From Varibaculum cambriense DSM 15806 (GTDB taxonomy: Bacteria > Actinomycetota > Actinomycetes > Actinomycetales > Actinomycetaceae), in assembly GCF_000420065.1 (NCBI RefSeq), contig NZ_ATUF01000005.1:1-64000 (forward strand): a stretch of 64,000 nucleotides of DNA. The letters are read 5' to 3'. Under the pieces are notes generated by a model. That model searched no databases. It had not been told where the DNA came from and saw nothing but the letters and a program-made list of their open reading frames with translations. Shown here piece by piece: positions 61,893 through 64,000 of this stretch. Each line of letters starts with the position of its first letter. The first letter of the stretch is position 1. The position numbers and the translations under genes were made by a program.

Positions 61893-63032
61893 TTATTTGT
61901 CGATGTTTGTGAAATCGTCAGCCGCCGTGCTGATCTGCAGCTCGGGGCGTTTGTCAGTGACGGGAACCAGGGTGGGTTTCCCCTCGGGCTTGACCACCAG
62001 ATCCCCGAGAATCTCAGAGAACTGTTTCTTTCCCATGAGCTTTTCCATCGCGGTAATAGTGAGCAGTGATCGTTTATAGATATCGCGGTAGCCTGCAGCT
62101 TTCGCAGCCTCAGCCACCGCAGTCTCATCTGTGTATTTGCGGATCGAGCGGCCAGCAACCAACTTGAAACCCTCGTACCGCTCACCGCTTAGGGCTTGAC
62201 TGAGGGCATAGTCCTGCACATCTGACGCCCACCGCGTGAGTCCTGGTATTTGCGCCAACACCTCAGCCACCTCAGCTGGGCTGAGTTCGGCTGGCGGTGC
62301 GAACTCGAATTTAGCCAGCTCAAGGTTCGCTTCAGCTCTTGCCCGGCAGGTGGAGGCGATGCGGCAGAACTGACACCAGGTACCGGCGCAGAACTCGCCA
62401 TCGCCTTTCGCTGCTAGTTCGGCGGCAGGCTTGAGGGTGTGCTCGGCCCACTTGTTCAGCTCAGTGACGCTAATCGTCCAGGTGGATACGTTTTTGCGCC
62501 GTGGCTGAAAAACCGTTAATGCCACCTGCTCAATGTCATAAAGAGCGTCGAACAAGGCAAGTGCACCGATCGCGTAGAGCATCATTTGCGGGTTCCACTC
62601 AGCTTCTACCAGCACGCCCAAGCCATATTTCAAATCGATAACGTGCAAGGTGCCATCAGCCACGATGAGGCAGTCGCCAGTGCCGAAGCCACCAGGCACA
62701 ACGTTGGAGAAATCCAAGTGTTGTTCGATGTAGATCACCGCGCCAGACGTCACCTGTTTGGCTTGCTCGTATTGTTCGAGCACGTAGGAGACGTAATCGT
62801 CGGTGTGGGTATTCATCTCGTCATCTTCGTATTTGGAGACGGGGCGTTTAGATTGCTGCTTGAGTGCTCGGCGCAGCTTATGTTCTGCCAACGCGTGAGC
62901 CGCCGTGCCTTGAAGTGCAGCTTCACTTGGAGCCTCTGTCACCCCAGCCGTGAGTTTCGCTGATGGGGGACAGTGCAACCAACGATGCGCCGACGAGGCG
63001 CTCAAGAGTGCGTGTTTTTGCGGTGGCATCAT
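61893..63032 (-). CDS. DUF2800 protein (Cas4/RecB-like exonuclease)
   Basis: 379 residues. PD-(D/E)XK nuclease: HALLSASSAHRWLHCPPSAKLTA, GTAAHALAEHKL, GTGDCLIVADGTLHVIDLKYG (catalytic Asp...D-x-K), and C-terminal cysteines (AGTWCQFCRIASTCRARAE) for an Fe-S cluster as in Cas4/AddB. Acts with DUF2815 in phage recombination and replication. ATGA overlap with the next upstream gene. Confidence 0.92.
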   Translation of the reverse strand: MMPPQKHALLSASSAHRWLHCPPSAKLTAGVTEAPSEAALQGTAAHALAEHKLRRALKQQSKRPVSKYEDDEMNTHTDDYVSYVLEQYEQAKQVTSGAVIYIEQHLDFSNVVPGGFGTGDCLIVADGTLHVIDLKYGLGVLVEAEWNPQMMLYAIGALALFDALYDIEQVALTVFQPRRKNVSTWTISVTELNKWAEHTLKPAAELAAKGDGEFCAGTWCQFCRIASTCRARAEANLELAKFEFAPPAELSPAEVAEVLAQIPGLTRWASDVQDYALSQALSGERYEGFKLVAGRSIRKYTDETAVAEAAKAAGYRDIYKRSLLTITAMEKLMGKKQFSEILGDLVVKPEGKPTLVPVTDKRPELQISTAADDFTNIDK

Positions 63033-63430
63033 GCACCACCAGCCTCAGCCTCAGCTGCAGCGAGCACCGCGTTGGCTTGCTCCACCGTCAACTGTGAAAG
63101 CTTCGTATGCTCAAACGAGCGAATCTTGGCTTTGATGAAATCGTTTAAGCCCGAGCGTGCATAATCCGCCAACACGCCGCGCACTTCCTCCAGTGGCAGC
63201 AGCTTGACCTGCGGCTGAGGTTCGCTGACAGATTCTGCTTGTTGATTCTCGACGGTTTCGGGTTCACCCGGCCCGCCCGTGAGCATATAGTCCGCTTCGA
63301 TACCTGATTCCATCCAATACAGCAGGTCGTTCTCGGTTGCTTCTATTTCGGCTTGCAGGCTTTTCAAATCTTGGCGAAGATTGACGAAAATTTGACGCAT
63401 ATTGGCTACATGGTTCGCTGGAGTCATCAC
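63029..63430 (-). CDS. Hypothetical phage protein (early operon)
   Basis: 133 residues. N-terminal helix NHVANMRQIFVNLRQDLKSLQAEIEATENDLLYW is probably a short coiled coil; the C-terminal half is LPLEEVRGVLADYARSGLNDFIKAKI..LTVEQANAVLAAAEAEAGG, helical. Position upstream of DUF2800 matches small rep-module proteins of similar prophages, possibly recombination mediators. Not identified further. ATGA overlaps at both ends. Confidence 0.65.
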   Translation of the reverse strand: MMTPANHVANMRQIFVNLRQDLKSLQAEIEATENDLLYWMESGIEADYMLTGGPGEPETVENQQAESVSEPQPQVKLLPLEEVRGVLADYARSGLNDFIKAKIRSFEHTKLSQLTVEQANAVLAAAEAEAGGA

Positions 63431-63708
63431 GCCACCTCATCTGCCTGATCAGGACCAAATACGGCCTTCATGAACGACTCGAAATCCTCATCCGCAAACG
63501 AACCACGCCGCTTACCTGATATCTTCGACTGGTCGTTGTCAATGATTTCAATGGATTGCACATCCCGCCCCTGCAGTAACACTGCACACCGTCCACTCTG
63601 ACCCGTGAGCTTGCGCAAAACCCTTCCTGACAGGCGGCGCATACCCACCGATGCCACAGCATCCGGGTCAGAATGCTTACTGACCTTCACACGTAGTTTC
63701 CGGCTCAT
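63427..63708 (-). CDS. Small basic hypothetical protein
   Basis: 93 residues from ATG 63708 (AAGGAG upstream). Begins MSRKLRVKVSKHSDPDAVAS and is rich in Arg/Lys, with SIEIIDNDQSKISGKRRGSF. An adjacent GTG (63711) is an alternative start. No family recognised. First full gene after leader motif C, and coupled to the short leader frame 63708-63758. Confidence 0.6.
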   Translation of the reverse strand: MSRKLRVKVSKHSDPDAVASVGMRRLSGRVLRKLTGQSGRCAVLLQGRDVQSIEIIDNDQSKISGKRRGSFADEDFESFMKAVFGPDQADEVA

Positions 63709-63758
63709 CACCGGCTCCTTCCTGAAAGAACCCTCCCAGTGAGACCCACTGCCTTCAC
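63708..63758 (-). CDS. 16-codon leader peptide frame
   Basis: GTG at 63758 lies exactly where leader motif C places its start codon (16 bases after CCTCCT). It encodes MKAVGLTGRVLSGRSR and ends in TGA whose first base is shared with the next gene's ATG... the A of neither is lost (TGATG). It would couple translation into the next gene. Expression is inferred only from motif spacing. Confidence 0.45.
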   Translation of the reverse strand: MKAVGLTGRVLSGRSR

Positions 63759-63804
63759 GCTGTGTTCCTTCACTAGGAGGGCTTCCAGGGGGTCGAAATA
63801 TAAA
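63759..63804 (-). promoter_or_regulatory. Leader motif copy C: promoter-like box plus SD hairpin
   Basis: Minus strand: TTTATATTTCG immediately after the sigma-like gene's stop, then CCTGGAAGCCCTCCT, AGTGA, AGGA, start GTG 16 bases after CCTCCT. TCCT and AGGA can pair around AGTGA, a weaker stem than in copies A and B. Confidence 0.65.
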
Positions 63805-64000
63805 TCAAAGTTTGAGACCAATTTCGGCGGCAATCTTCGCCCGCGCAGATTTCAACAATTGCGAGGCACGAGGCTGAGTAATTCCAAGCTCAGCCGCCAC
63901 CGCAGTCAAAGGCACCTGATTCAAACGATTCTGGATAACGATGAAGCGCTCACGCTCATCCAAGCCAGCCAAAGCACTCTCAACCGTCAACCGCGTATCT
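63805..64000 (-). CDS. Sigma-70 region 4-like regulator, N-terminus beyond window
   Basis: At least 64 residues in an open frame to the window edge. It holds a sigma region 4 helix-turn-helix: ALAGLDERERFIVIQNRL then VPLTAVAAELGITQPRASQLLKSARAKI. Likely an early phage transcription factor or sigma-like protein. The stop abuts leader motif C, so it may regulate that downstream operon. Confidence 0.8.
   Translation of the reverse strand, partial: DTRLTVESALAGLDERERFIVIQNRLNQVPLTAVAAELGITQPRASQLLKSARAKIAAEIGLKL

Larger units (their letters stand above)
17260..64000. mobile_element. Prophage (siphovirus type, serine-recombinase integrated), right end outside window
   Basis: A nearly complete minus-strand phage gene order: replication, regulation, packaging, head, tail, lysis, then integration genes nearest the chromosome. 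The left boundary lies somewhere between tRNA-Ala (ends 17259) and the recombinase stop at 18155. I could not identify attL because attR is not in the window. The replication set and tandem serine recombinases resemble those of Firmicutes prophages, although the host is an actinobacterium. Confidence 0.9.

Overview
The window reads as two parts. Bases 1 to about 17.3 kb are an actinobacterial chromosome. Bases 17.4 kb to the right edge are most of a siphovirus-type prophage transcribed mainly on the minus strand, and the right prophage end is not in the window. The host looks like a moderate-GC member of the Actinomycetaceae (for example near Varibaculum). The support is the order leuC-leuD-murA-plsC-gpsA-ddl, an IclR regulator divergent from leuCD, and rplU-rpmA-obgE-nadD-rsfS. 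The genus is inference. || Chromosome: 5S rRNA (end of an rrn operon), a family 4 glycosyltransferase, the IclR regulator divergent from leuCD, a cell-envelope run (murA, plsC-like, gpsA, ddl) followed by an ATP-grasp enzyme, tRNA-His, L21, L27, the ObgE GTPase, NadD, a long Ala/Pro-rich single-pass membrane protein, RsfS, a histidine phosphatase, and tRNA-Ala(GGC). || Prophage, in transcription order from the right edge: a sigma-like protein (cut by the edge), a recombination and replication set (DUF2800 nuclease, DUF2815, family A DNA polymerase, antirepressor, DUF7768/4406-like protein, P4-type primase-helicase, VRR-NUC, SNF2 helicase), an ArpU-like late regulator, HNH endonuclease, P27 small terminase, a DNA-modification set (SAM synthetase, ParB-methylase fusion, C5 cytosine methylase), small accessory genes, large terminase, portal, ClpP-like protease, HK97 capsid, connectors, major tail protein, tail chaperone with a likely -1 frameshift, tape measure, Dit, tail endopeptidase, holin, a Cpl-7-repeat amidase, then two tandem large serine recombinases with two small helper genes. 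Plus-strand cargo genes are scattered through it: a membrane protein with an XRE regulator, GIY-YIG/DUF4357, HXXEE, a small membrane protein, and an Abi_2 HEPN protein behind a structured leader. || The most striking feature is a 4.27 kb block (about 42313-46585) lying inside the C5 methylase gene. It carries the 3' third of leuS, a complete manganese-type ABC importer (binding lipoprotein, ATPase, permease) with a DtxR/MntR-like box, and a gene without its 5' end. Deleting the block rejoins the methylase in frame. It is therefore either a recent illegitimate insertion of another organism's chromosome or an assembly chimera. Other notable signals are three copies of a leader motif that places an anti-Shine-Dalgarno hairpin before a start codon, a second family of repeated promoters with a TACCG/CGGTA palindrome, and two XRE-plus-membrane-protein modules sharing an operator core.
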